Shown in pieces: positions 43,006-51,634 of a stretch of DNA of 64,000 nucleotides. Origin of the DNA: Hymenobacter translucens (lineage in GTDB: Bacteria > Bacteroidota > Bacteroidia > Cytophagales > Hymenobacteraceae); the NCBI RefSeq assembly GCF_020685205.1, contig NZ_JAJERB010000003.1, positions 434,001-498,000 of the forward strand, in the 5' to 3' direction. A model generated the notes under the pieces. It did no database searches, was not told the origin of the DNA, and worked only from the letters and a program-made list of their open reading frames with translations. Position 1 is the stretch's first letter. Each line of letters opens with the position of its first letter. A program made the position numbers and the translations under genes.

Positions 43006-43434
43006 ATGTCTTTTCCTCCTCCCCCCGCCGCTGCCCATGCGTGTAATGCGTCGATGCGCTCCGTGCGCGACGCCCTCGACCTGCTCGGCGGCAAGTGGAA
43101 GCTACCCATCATCGTGGGGTTGTCCACCGGCCCGAAACGCTTCAAGCACCTGCAGCGCGAAGTCACAGGCATCACGGCCAAGATGCTGAGCAAGGAACTG
43201 AAGGAGCTGGAAACCAATGGCCTGATAACCCGCCACGTGGAAGCCCACGCCGTGCCGGTAGCGGTTACCTATACGCTGGCCGAGTACGGCGGCACGCTGT
43301 TTCCGGTGGTGGAAGCCCTGCGCGACTGGGGACAGCAGCACCGGACCCGCATCATGCACACGGATGCCGCGAGCATCAATGCCGGACCTGACCAGTGGAC
43401 GACCGAGCCCGGCCACCTGAGCGTAGCCGTTTAG
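43006..43434 (+). CDS. HxlR-family transcriptional regulator
   Basis: A 142-residue winged-helix regulator. The HxlR signature is plain: 'VRDALDLLGGKWKLPIIVGLSTGPKRF' (about 20-46), recognition helix 'TAKMLSKELKELETNGLITR' (about 57-76) and 'VTYTLAEYGGTLFPVVEALRDWG' (about 87-109). A cysteine near the N-terminus (Cys 13 in 'AHACNASM') lies where redox-sensing HxlR/DUF24 regulators carry their reactive Cys, so it may sense aldehydes, quinones or oxidants. The divergent DoxX-like gene is the obvious target. Confidence 0.9.
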   Translation: MSFPPPPAAAHACNASMRSVRDALDLLGGKWKLPIIVGLSTGPKRFKHLQREVTGITAKMLSKELKELETNGLITRHVEAHAVPVAVTYTLAEYGGTLFPVVEALRDWGQQHRTRIMHTDAASINAGPDQWTTEPGHLSVAV

Positions 43435-43544
43435 CCCGGCACCCAGCGGCGCGGAGGCAGGAAGGTCGAAGCACCCCGCCGCGGCAAGAAAATCACAGAC
43501 CATTCGTTGGGAACCTGGCCTGGCAGCAAGGCGTTGCGGACTGT

Positions 43545-43579
43545 TTTGGAACCTTGCTGGCCAAGCTTGCTTACTTTTG
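43545..43579 (+). promoter_or_regulatory. Promoter of the OmpA-family gene
   Basis: TACTTTTG at 43572-43579 matches the TAnnTTTG -7 consensus exactly and lies 29 bases before the start. TTTG at 43545-43548 could be the -33 element, though the 23-base spacing is a little long. Confidence 0.55.
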
Positions 43580-43608
43580 CGGTCTGTTCCCTCCCGCTTG
43601 TTTTGCTT

Positions 43609-45567
43609 ATGAAGGTATTGCTGACGCTGGTACTGGCGCTATGCTGGCTGAAGCTGTTTGCCCAGGGGCCCCCGGCTCCAACCGTTGACTACACCAACGC
43701 TTCGGCGCGCTACCGGCTCACCTACCCCCGCGCCTGGCACCGCCACGTGGATGAGGACCGCCCGGAGGTCATGTTTTACGCCGGTGAAACCTGGCGCAAC
43801 GCTCCGGCCACGGTAACCGTGTTGTACCGCCCACTGCCCGAAAGTCAGAAAAACCTGACCAAGCTGCTGAGCCGTGGTCAGCTGGATTCGGTGGAACGCA
43901 GCATCCTGCGCCTGCCCCGGGCCCAGGTTCTTGGGCTCAGCCAACGCGACGCCGGCGCCTACGAGGAGATACGCTACGACTACTCCTATGACCTGGGCGG
44001 CAGCGCCCGTATTCACATCATCGGGCGGCGGCTGTGGCGGGCCGGCTACGAGTACCAGATTGAGTACCGGGCCGCAGTAAGTCAGGACAGACGCTACCGC
44101 CGGCCGGGGGAACAGCTGCTGGAGTCGTTCACCCTGACCGGCAACCCCGTCAGCCGCCGCTACGCCGACCAGCAGTGCGACAACAAAATGTACGGCATTG
44201 CGGCCCTGCGCTTCGACAACGACCGGTGGGAAGACGACTGCCGCACCATCCACGAGTTTTCCACCTCCGACCTTACCGACGAGCCCATCGTGCACCGCCG
44301 GGTGCTGCCCTTCCAGTCCTACGCCCTTACCAAGGGCTTCGACAACTGCCTGTACTCGGTCACCAAATCCCCGACCGACGCGCCGGAGTACGTGTACCGC
44401 TACGACCCGGCCATCCGGAAGGGCCGCTACACCCGTTGGCAACTGCCGGCCCAGGGCCCCGAAAACGTCTGGATTTCGGCCGCTACCGATGAGCAGGGCG
44501 ACCTGTTCTTTCTGACCTCCGACGCGAATATGCTGGTGAAAGTGAGTCCCCAGACGGATTCGGTAACCGTCGTCTGGAGCACCGACCCCATGCGGCAGGC
44601 GCCCTACTACCCGACCATCGGCTTTCCCGGGGCTGGCTCCCACGGCAACTTCTGCCTCGACGACGGCACCACGCTCTACCAGGTCTACAGCTCCGACGGG
44701 GCCCTGCTGCGCGTGGACCTCACCACCGGGAAGCCGGCCCCGGAGCTGACTCCCCTGACCGGCCTGCCCCGGAAGGGCGGCTACAGCGACCTGCTGTTTC
44801 AGAACGATGCTCAGGGCCGGCGGCGGCTTTACCTGGCCGGCCCCAAAGCTATGTACCAGGTTGACATGGCCCGGCGCCAAGCCCGGCGGGTGCGCGGCGG
44901 CACCTATACCGACCTGGCCGGCTGCAACCTGTTTCGCGTCATGACCCGGCCGGCCCCGGCACCGCCCCCACCCAACACCGCCCAGTGGAAAGGCCGGGTG
45001 CTGGATGCCATTACCTTCCAGCCCCTGCCCCAGGCCCGGCTACAGCTGGGCGACACGCCGGTGACGCTCAGCCCCGACGGCTCGTTCTCGGTACCGGCCG
45101 AGCCTGGCCGGAGCTACGCGGCCCGGGTGCAGCTCGGCGGCTACCTGGCGGCCGACAGCACCATTACGCCCGCGCCGGGACCCTACGTGCGCGACATTCT
45201 GCTCCAGCCCCTGGCCGTGGGCACCACGATGCCGCTCAACAACGTGCAGTTTGAGCAGGGCCGGGCGGCGCTGCTGCCTTCCTCCTACCCCGCCCTCAAT
45301 CAGCTCGTGGCGTTGCTGGCCGGCAACCCCGGCATCAGCATCGAGCTGCGCGGCCATACCGACAATGTGGGCGACCCGCAGAAAAACGTAGTGCTCAGCC
45401 AGCAGCGGGTGTCGGCCGTGAAGGCCTACCTCGTGAGCCGGGGTATTGCGGAAAGCCGGATTACCGGCGTAGGCCTCGGCGGTGCCCAGCCGTCGGCCAG
45501 CAACGTCCGGGAAGCAACGCGCCGGCTCAACCGCCGGGTGGAGTTTCGGGTGACGGGCGTGCAGTAG
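43609..45567 (+). CDS. OmpA-family outer-membrane protein with central propeller-like region
   Basis: A 652-residue exported protein starting at the ATG at 43609, which sits just after a good promoter and opens the signal peptide 'LLTLVLALCWLKLFAQ'; a frame to 43507 would cover that promoter. Residues 25-185 resemble a PsbP/DUF1795-like domain ('ARYRLTYPRAWHRHVDED'). Residues 190-450 are beta-rich with repeated aromatic phrases, perhaps a propeller. A carboxypeptidase-like sandwich lies at about 460-535 ('WKGRVLDAITFQPLPQARLQL'). The C-terminal OmpA domain (about 545-652) has 'IELRGHTDNVGDPQKNVVLS', 'VSAVKAYLVSRGI' and 'RRLNRRVEF' and should bind peptidoglycan. It probably links the outer membrane to the wall. 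Confidence 0.88.
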   Translation: MKVLLTLVLALCWLKLFAQGPPAPTVDYTNASARYRLTYPRAWHRHVDEDRPEVMFYAGETWRNAPATVTVLYRPLPESQKNLTKLLSRGQLDSVERSILRLPRAQVLGLSQRDAGAYEEIRYDYSYDLGGSARIHIIGRRLWRAGYEYQIEYRAAVSQDRRYRRPGEQLLESFTLTGNPVSRRYADQQCDNKMYGIAALRFDNDRWEDDCRTIHEFSTSDLTDEPIVHRRVLPFQSYALTKGFDNCLYSVTKSPTDAPEYVYRYDPAIRKGRYTRWQLPAQGPENVWISAATDEQGDLFFLTSDANMLVKVSPQTDSVTVVWSTDPMRQAPYYPTIGFPGAGSHGNFCLDDGTTLYQVYSSDGALLRVDLTTGKPAPELTPLTGLPRKGGYSDLLFQNDAQGRRRLYLAGPKAMYQVDMARRQARRVRGGTYTDLAGCNLFRVMTRPAPAPPPPNTAQWKGRVLDAITFQPLPQARLQLGDTPVTLSPDGSFSVPAEPGRSYAARVQLGGYLAADSTITPAPGPYVRDILLQPLAVGTTMPLNNVQFEQGRAALLPSSYPALNQLVALLAGNPGISIELRGHTDNVGDPQKNVVLSQQRVSAVKAYLVSRGIAESRITGVGLGGAQPSASNVREATRRLNRRVEFRVTGVQ

Positions 45568-45797
45568 CCGGCGGGAAGGGCACCCGTACGGGCGCTGCCG
45601 CGGGTCAGGAAGTTCGTGGAGCCAATGAGGCGGGCCGCACGTCGGAAGCAGATCAGCCCGGCAGAGTGAGGCTACCGAAAAAAAGCGGCGGCTCGATTTT
45701 ACCAGTACCCGGCTGCGGATCAGGCGCTTTGCATAGCATGCCCCAAATCCCGTAGCTTAGGCGCCTAGCTATTGCTGACCACCTTATCCAAAATTCG

Positions 45798-46529
45798 ATG
45801 CGGCTACTTCTACTGTTAACGCTTGTCCTGCTGGCTGCCGACTGCTCAGCCCAGGAGCGGATTTCCCAAAAGACGTTTCCCGAAATCACCCTCACCAACC
45901 GGATTGAATTCGCTGACCCGCAAAACAACCAGCCCCGGTTTAGCTGCGGCTTCCTGCTCCGGCACCGCAACGACACCTTCGCCGTCACGGCCAAGCACCT
46001 GCTGAAAGTCATTAAAACCAAGGAAATGAATACTGTTTCCTTTGGCCGCAGCATCACGGGCTGGTCGCTTTTTTCGCTGAGCAATCCGCAGCAGGTGGTC
46101 GTGGCCGACAAGCTGCTGAATGAAAGCAAAACCCAGGTGCTGAAGGACAAAGCCACCTTCGGCGAGGACTGGCTGGTGTTTTCAATCCGCTCGAATCATT
46201 CCACCATCAAGCCCCTGGAAATTCGCACGACTCCGCTCGTGCCCGGTGAGAAGCTGTACGTGGTAGGCTGGACCCGCCACATGGAAAGCGGCCCCCAGCG
46301 GGTGTACGAGTTCAGCTACTACAAGACGGTCGGCAACCGGATCTTGCTCAAGGACCTTCTCGTTCCCGAACAGTTCGGCGGCCTCAGTGGGGCGCCCCTG
46401 GTCGACGAGCAGGGCCTCGTCGTGGGCATCGTGTCCAATGGCACGGAAGACGGCGGCAAAAAGTATTTTTCGCCCTGCTCCGTAACCGGGTTAGCCGCCT
46501 TTCTGGAGAAAAATCAGTTGGCGAAGTAG
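45798..46529 (+). CDS. Exported trypsin-fold serine protease-like protein
   Basis: A 243-residue protein with signal peptide ending near 'DCSAQ' (a Cys at 16 may instead be lipidated). The chymotrypsin-like triad is visible: His 67 in 'FAVTAKHLL', Asp 124 in 'GEDWLVFSI' and Ser 197 in 'FGGLSGAPLVDEQGLVVGI'. The Ser motif reads LSGAPL rather than GNSGGP, as in some DegP-like or trypsin_2 proteins, so activity is plausible but not sure. It lacks a PDZ domain. It lies alone between an OmpA-family gene and a sensor kinase gene, with no obvious partner. Confidence 0.8.
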   Translation: MRLLLLLTLVLLAADCSAQERISQKTFPEITLTNRIEFADPQNNQPRFSCGFLLRHRNDTFAVTAKHLLKVIKTKEMNTVSFGRSITGWSLFSLSNPQQVVVADKLLNESKTQVLKDKATFGEDWLVFSIRSNHSTIKPLEIRTTPLVPGEKLYVVGWTRHMESGPQRVYEFSYYKTVGNRILLKDLLVPEQFGGLSGAPLVDEQGLVVGIVSNGTEDGGKKYFSPCSVTGLAAFLEKNQLAK

Positions 46530-46796
46530 TCGGGTCCGGGCGAAGCGGACGGGAGGGCAGCTGAGCCCGGGCAGGAGCGCCAACAGGCCGGCCGCGTAAC
46601 GGCCCGTCTGAGTGGGACGCCCGCTGCCGGGCGGGCCTGCTAAGCGAAAAGGAGGTATCTTACATGGTTCCCGGTTTTCCGGCAATCCACTCCGGCCTGT
46701 GCTTTGGCCTTTCGGACGTTGCGAACCGCTTTCGGTTGATTTTACTACCGCCGTCCAGACTCCCATTCCGCCTCCCAAGGGCCGTTACCCCACCCC

Positions 46797-49700
46797 ATGA
46801 AAGAGAGCGAAAAAAGATATCGGCGTTTGATCGAGGCCAGCCAGGACCTACTGGTTACGGTGAACCTGCAGGGTGCTATCATCGACACCAACGAAGCGGC
46901 CGTGAAAATCACCGGCGTGTCCCGCGACGTGCTGGCCGGGTCCGACTTCTTCACCTACTTCACCGACCCGGAAGCGGTGCGGAAGGCGTACCGGGAGGTA
47001 ATTGCCCACGGCGCCGTCGCCAACGTGCCGTTCACCCTGCGCCATACCAACGGCATGCACACGGAAGTGCTGTTCGACGGCTCGGTGTACAAGGACGACA
47101 ACGGGGAGCTGCTGGGCGCCGTCATCGTGGCCCGGGAAATTGCCGAAAAGAAGTGGGCGACGGAGCTGGGCATTGCCAACAAGGAGCTGGCCTTTCAGCA
47201 CCACGAAAAGGAAAAGCGGGCCGACGAGCTCAGCATCGCCAACGAAGAGCTGGCGTTCCAGAATGATGAAAAGGAAAAGCGCGCTCAGGAGTTGAGTGTC
47301 GCCAATACCGAACTGGCCTTTCAGAATGACGAAAAGGAAAAACGGGCTGCCGAGCTGGGCATTGCCAATAAAGAACTCGCCTTTCAGAACGACGAGAAAG
47401 AGAAACGCGCCCAGGAACTGAGCATAGCCAACAAGGAGCTGGCGTTTCAAAACGATGAAAAGGAGAAGCGGGCTCAGGAGCTGAGCGTGGCCAACGAAGA
47501 GCTTGCCTTTCAAAATGATGAAAAGGAAAAGCGGGCCCAGGAATTAAGCGTCGCCAATACCGAACTGGCTTTTCAGAACGACGAGAAAGAGAAGCGGGCT
47601 GCCGAGCTGGGCATTGCCAATAAAGAACTCGCCTTTCAGAACGACGAGAAAGAGAAGCGCGCCCAGGAGCTGAGCGTCGCCAACAAGGAGCTGGCGTTTC
47701 AGAATGACGAGAAAGAGAAGCGGGCGGCCGAGCTGAGCATTGCGAACATCGAGCTGGCCTTTCAGAACGACGAAAAGGAAAAGCGCGCGGCCGAGCTGGT
47801 TATTGCCAACAAGGAGCTTGCCTTTCAGAACGATGAAAAGGTTAAGCGGGCCGCCGAGCTGCGCATTGCCAACTACGCCCGCAGCCTGATCGAAGCCAGC
47901 CGCGACCCGCTGGTAACCATCAGTCCGGAAGGCAAGATTACCGACATGAACCAGGCCACGGTCTACATCACCGGCATCGACCGGGAGCTGCTGCTGGGCT
48001 CGGACTTCTTTGCCTACTTCACCGACCCGCAGATGGCGCGGGAAGTGTACCAGGAAGTGTTTGCCAAGGGCACGGTGGCCGACTCGCCCCTGACGCTGCG
48101 CCACAAGGACGGCAAGCTTACCGACGTGCTGTTCAACGGCTCGGTGTACAAAAACGACGAAGGCCAGGTGCTGGGCGTGGTGATTGTGGCCCGGGACGTG
48201 ACCGACCAGAAACGGGTAGCCACCGAGCTGACCGAAGCCAAGATTGCAGCCGAGCGGGCCACGGTGCTGGCCGAGGAAGCCCAGGCCAAGGCCGAAACGG
48301 CCACTGAAATTGCTGAAAACGCGGTGAAGGCCAAGCAGCAGTTTCTCAGCAACATGAGCCACGAAATCCGGACGCCCATGAACGCCATCATCGGGTTTAC
48401 GAAGGTGGTGCTGAAAACCGAGCTGACCGACAAGCAGAAAGAGTACCTGACCGCCATCAAACTCAGCGGCGACACGCTCATCGTGCTTATCAACGACATT
48501 CTGGACCTGGCCAAGGTGGACGCGGGCAAGATGACGTTCGAGAAAATTCCGTTCAAGCTGTCGGCCTCCGTTTCGGCCATGGTGCACCTGTTTGAAACCA
48601 AGATCCAGGAGAAAAACCTGGCGTTGGTGATGGAGTACGACGCCAGGATTCCGGAAGTGCTGGTGGGTGACCCGGTGCGGCTGCACCAGATCATTCTGAA
48701 CCTGGTCAGCAACGCGGTCAAGTTCACGGGCGAGGGCACCATCACGGTGGGCGTGCGGATGCTGGTGCAGGACAGCGAAAAGGTGATTCTGGAGTTCTCC
48801 GTCACCGACACCGGCATCGGCATCGAGGAAGACAAGCTGGGCACGGTGTTCGACGACTTTCAGCAGGCCACCAGCGGCACGAGCCGGCTGTACGGGGGCA
48901 CGGGGCTGGGGCTGGCCATCGTCAAAAACCTGGTGGAACCCCAGGGCGGCACCATCAACGTGAAAAGCAAGGTGGGCGTCGGCTCCACGTTCAGCTTTAT
49001 TTTAAGCTTCAATAAAACCACCGAGAAGGCCGACGCCGAGCTGGGCCTCAGCATCGAGCTCGAAGCCGGCTTCAAGGACGTGCGGATCCTGGTCGTGGAA
49101 GACATTGCCCTGAACCAGCTGCTGATGAAAACCCTGCTCGAAGACTTCGGCTTTGCCATGGACGTGGCCGGCAACGGGAAAATAGCCGTCGAGAAGCTGC
49201 GCACGACCAGCTACGACATTGTGCTGATGGACTTGCAGATGCCCGAGATGAACGGCTTCGACGCCACCGAGTACATCCGCAACCAGCTAAACCTGACGGT
49301 GCCCATCATTGCCCTGACCGCCGACGTGACCACCGTGGACGTGGAGAAGTGCAAGGCCGTGGGCATGAACGACTACATCTCCAAGCCCATCGACGACAAG
49401 CTGCTGTACAGCAAGATCATCAAGTACCTGAAAAGCTCGGACTACGCTAAAAAAGCAGCCGACCAGGGGCCGGAACCGCCAAAGGCACCGTCCTGCGTCA
49501 ACTTCGACTACCTGCAGCGCATCACCAAAAGCGACGCGCGCATGGCCGAGATGATCCAACTCTACCTCCAGGAAATTCCGCAGCTGGTGCAGACGATGAA
49601 GCGGGCCATTGCGGAAAAGAAGTGGAAGGCGCTCAAGCAGGCCACGCACTCCATTATTCCCACGTTTGCCACGATGGGCATGAACCCGGAGTACGAGGAC

Positions 49701-49877
49701 ATGGCCAAAGCCATCCAGGGCCTGGCCGTGAACCTCATTCCTACCGATGCCGGAGGCGGGGCCAGCCCGGAAAACATGACTACGCTGCTCACCCTGTTTT
49801 CCGGCATCGAAGCCGCCTGCGCGGTGGCCGCCCGGGAGCTGGAGGAAAAGCTGCTGACGCTCTCGAAAGCGGCGTAG
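46797..49877 (+). CDS. Soluble hybrid histidine kinase: PAS, 21-residue repeats, PAS, HisKA, HATPase, REC, Hpt
   Basis: A 1026-residue signal-transduction protein without membrane helices. Domains: PAS 1 (about 7-118); eleven tandem 21-residue repeats (123-353) of the form 'ELxIANxELAFQNDEKEKRA'; PAS 2 (about 359-472), a close copy of PAS 1 ('GSDFFAYFTDP' against 'GSDFFTYFTDP'); coiled coil (475-512); HisKA with phospho-acceptor His 522 in 'NMSHEIRTP'; ATPase domain with N-box Asn 639 and G-box 'GGTGLGLAI'; receiver domain with Asp 812 ('LMDLQMPEMNG') and Lys 863; and a C-terminal Hpt domain with His 951 ('QATHSIIPTF'). A complete His-Asp-His relay is thus in one chain, ready to pass phosphate to a separate response regulator. 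No output gene is adjacent; a single-domain regulator lies at 54290. The two PAS domains may bind a small ligand or sense redox. Confidence 0.93.
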   Translation: MKESEKRYRRLIEASQDLLVTVNLQGAIIDTNEAAVKITGVSRDVLAGSDFFTYFTDPEAVRKAYREVIAHGAVANVPFTLRHTNGMHTEVLFDGSVYKDDNGELLGAVIVAREIAEKKWATELGIANKELAFQHHEKEKRADELSIANEELAFQNDEKEKRAQELSVANTELAFQNDEKEKRAAELGIANKELAFQNDEKEKRAQELSIANKELAFQNDEKEKRAQELSVANEELAFQNDEKEKRAQELSVANTELAFQNDEKEKRAAELGIANKELAFQNDEKEKRAQELSVANKELAFQNDEKEKRAAELSIANIELAFQNDEKEKRAAELVIANKELAFQNDEKVKRAAELRIANYARSLIEASRDPLVTISPEGKITDMNQATVYITGIDRELLLGSDFFAYFTDPQMAREVYQEVFAKGTVADSPLTLRHKDGKLTDVLFNGSVYKNDEGQVLGVVIVARDVTDQKRVATELTEAKIAAERATVLAEEAQAKAETATEIAENAVKAKQQFLSNMSHEIRTPMNAIIGFTKVVLKTELTDKQKEYLTAIKLSGDTLIVLINDILDLAKVDAGKMTFEKIPFKLSASVSAMVHLFETKIQEKNLALVMEYDARIPEVLVGDPVRLHQIILNLVSNAVKFTGEGTITVGVRMLVQDSEKVILEFSVTDTGIGIEEDKLGTVFDDFQQATSGTSRLYGGTGLGLAIVKNLVEPQGGTINVKSKVGVGSTFSFILSFNKTTEKADAELGLSIELEAGFKDVRILVVEDIALNQLLMKTLLEDFGFAMDVAGNGKIAVEKLRTTSYDIVLMDLQMPEMNGFDATEYIRNQLNLTVPIIALTADVTTVDVEKCKAVGMNDYISKPIDDKLLYSKIIKYLKSSDYAKKAADQGPEPPKAPSCVNFDYLQRITKSDARMAEMIQLYLQEIPQLVQTMKRAIAEKKWKALKQATHSIIPTFATMGMNPEYEDMAKAIQGLAVNLIPTDAGGGASPENMTTLLTLFSGIEAACAVAARELEEKLLTLSKAA
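47163..47855 (+). repeat. Eleven in-frame 63-bp tandem repeats in the hybrid kinase gene
   Basis: Eleven units of 63 bp code for 21 residues each and a partial twelfth leads into PAS 2. The unit is three heptads, so any gain or loss keeps coiled-coil register. Units 3-4 and 7-8 are identical in protein sequence and units 2-5 resemble 6-9, pointing to duplication of a four-unit block. Confidence 0.95.
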
Positions 49878-49986
49878 CCGGGGAAAAGGCGGTGCTGGGG
49901 CCCAGAGGGCAAAGCAGTGCGGCTCCGGCCTGACTCGGCTGACTCCGTTCAGCTAAACCGTCGTTCCGGCATTGCTGAAAAAACGA

Positions 49987-50024
49987 CCCGGGCCGCCTGC
50001 GAATCACTTCGCAGGCGGCCCGGG
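49987..50024. terminator. Strong bidirectional terminator
   Basis: A 17-bp perfect stem (CCCGGGCCGCCTGCGAA and its complement) with loop TCAC, followed by CTTTT, lies between the hybrid kinase gene and the convergent pectate lyase gene. Confidence 0.9.
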
Positions 50025-50065
50025 CTTTTGTATTGAGGCCGGCTACCGGAGCCGCCTGACCGCGG

Positions 50066-51172
50066 TTAGATTCCGCTGCTGGCGCAGGTGTTGCCGGCCA
50101 GCGTGGCGCCGGCCCCGGTGGAGGCCGTCACCGCAGCTTTCACGCTCGAGGCGATCAGCACCGACAGCGTGTAGGGTGGCGTGAAGGCCGTCTTGCCGTT
50201 GCCGGCGGTGTTGCCGGTCACGTTGGTAAAGATGTTGCCCGTGACCTGGACGGCCGTCGAGCGGTTGTCCATCAGGTCAATAGGACGGTTCATGTTCTCG
50301 AACACGTTGTTCTGAACCAGCAGGTTGGCTTCGAAGCCGCCCATCACCCCGGAGGTGCTCACCGAAGAGCCGAACAGGTTGTTCACCACGTGTACTTTGC
50401 CGAAGCGCACCCGCGGCATGCGGGCCACGCAGCCCTGGGCCCACCAGCAGCGGGCAAACGTGACGCTGAGCTTGCCCCGGTCACCGGTAGAGGTATCCGA
50501 CGAGCCGATCAGGTTGGAGAAGCGGTGGTCGTTGGAGCCGCCGGGGCCACCGGCGCGGGGTGCCTTCAGATAAGCGAACTTGGTCCAGGAGACGGTGATA
50601 AAGTCGGAGGCATTCTTGAAGTCCAGATTGCCGTCGACGCCGTCGCGGAACTCGCAGTGGTCGATCCAGACGCGGGTGCAGGCATCAATGGTGGCATTGT
50701 CCCAGCCGTCCACGTCGTAGGCGCCCGGGCCTTCGAAGATCAGGTTGCGGATGACGATGTTCGAGCAGCGCTTCACGTTGATAATACCCGATGTAGACTG
50801 GCCCTGGTCGGCGGAAACCAGCTTGGCCCCGGCCGTGCCGAACAGCGTTTTGTTGCTTTGGTCCTGAAACGAGATGCGCCCGCCGGAGGGAATGGTGATG
50901 GTGCCATTGACCTGCACTACCTTGACAGCCGTGTTGGTAATGGCGGCCTTGAGTTGGTCGTAGGTGGTGACCACGGTGGGCGTGGCCGTGCCCCCGCCGT
51001 TGGTGACGCCGCCCTGGGAAGCCCAGCCCTGCGCGGCGCAGGTAGACTCCACATCAGCGGTAGCCGAGGCCTGGGGACCGGCAGTAGCCGGGACCGGATT
51101 GCTCGTGTCGCAGCCCGTCAGCAGGCCCGAAAAGGACACTAGCGCGGTCAGCAGAAAAGTATTCGTCTTCAT
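50066..51172 (-). CDS. Pectate lyase, PL1 family lipoprotein
   Basis: A 368-residue pectate lyase starting at the ATG at 51172; a longer frame to 51250 lacks signal features. 'SGLLTGC' gives a lipobox with Cys at about 21, so the enzyme should be membrane-anchored, probably on the cell surface. The parallel beta-helix domain shows PL1 marks: 'VWIDHCEFRDGVDGNLDFKNASDFITVSW' (region of the calcium-binding Asp residues), 'HRFSNLIGSSD' and 'CVARMPRVRFGKVHVVNNLF', where RMPRVR matches the RxPxxR catalytic-arginine motif. It cleaves polygalacturonate by beta-elimination. Compared with the 1802-residue lyase at 7.5 kb it is a single-domain enzyme and may finish short oligomers at the cell surface. 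Confidence 0.92.
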   Translation of the reverse strand: MKTNTFLLTALVSFSGLLTGCDTSNPVPATAGPQASATADVESTCAAQGWASQGGVTNGGGTATPTVVTTYDQLKAAITNTAVKVVQVNGTITIPSGGRISFQDQSNKTLFGTAGAKLVSADQGQSTSGIINVKRCSNIVIRNLIFEGPGAYDVDGWDNATIDACTRVWIDHCEFRDGVDGNLDFKNASDFITVSWTKFAYLKAPRAGGPGGSNDHRFSNLIGSSDTSTGDRGKLSVTFARCWWAQGCVARMPRVRFGKVHVVNNLFGSSVSTSGVMGGFEANLLVQNNVFENMNRPIDLMDNRSTAVQVTGNIFTNVTGNTAGNGKTAFTPPYTLSVLIASSVKAAVTASTGAGATLAGNTCASSGI

Positions 51173-51634
51173 GAGGATTGGGTTTTGGTGATGGCAGAAA
51201 GCCGGCCTCGGACGGGGCAGGTACTCAGAGCGGGGCAATAGGCCTTTCACCGGGACTGACGCCGCAGGTTGGCGGTTCTGATCTGTCCGGCCGGAAAGCA
51301 GAGCAATACTACCAGCTCAGCTCCAATACCCTGTGAAAGTGCCGTTAACGTACACCTTTGGCCTTACTCCAAAAGCTGAATCAGCCGATAAATCAATGCA
51401 AACGATGCCGGGAACGATTGCAGAGCGGGCTACTGGCACTAAGCGGTGCTCTGCCGCCTCCCTTCCGGGCGTGCCGGCGGGCCGCTTCCGTAACCCGAAG
51501 CGGTGTGCCTGTTGGCAGCAGCTGGTAAGAAATAGTACCAGCGGAGTTCCCGCTCCATAGCCGCCAGGTGCTCGGTGGATAGCTGCTGGCTCAGGCCCTG
51601 CTCGTTCACTGCCGGCCGCTGCCAGGCAGATGTC
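51173..51634. other. 462-bp intergenic region
   Basis: It must hold the pectate lyase promoter on the minus strand. I see no good -7 element, no RNA and no convincing gene; a 67-codon minus-strand frame at 51439-51642 has no family resemblance. Confidence 0.5.

Noticed and set aside
45758..45767. TAGGCGCCTA palindrome before the trypsin-fold gene
   Set aside because: Ten-base GC-rich palindromes are common in such a genome and no regulator gene is adjacent.
47163..47855. Possible CRISPR-like array
   Set aside because: The repeats are directly joined without spacers and code in frame for a heptad coiled coil.
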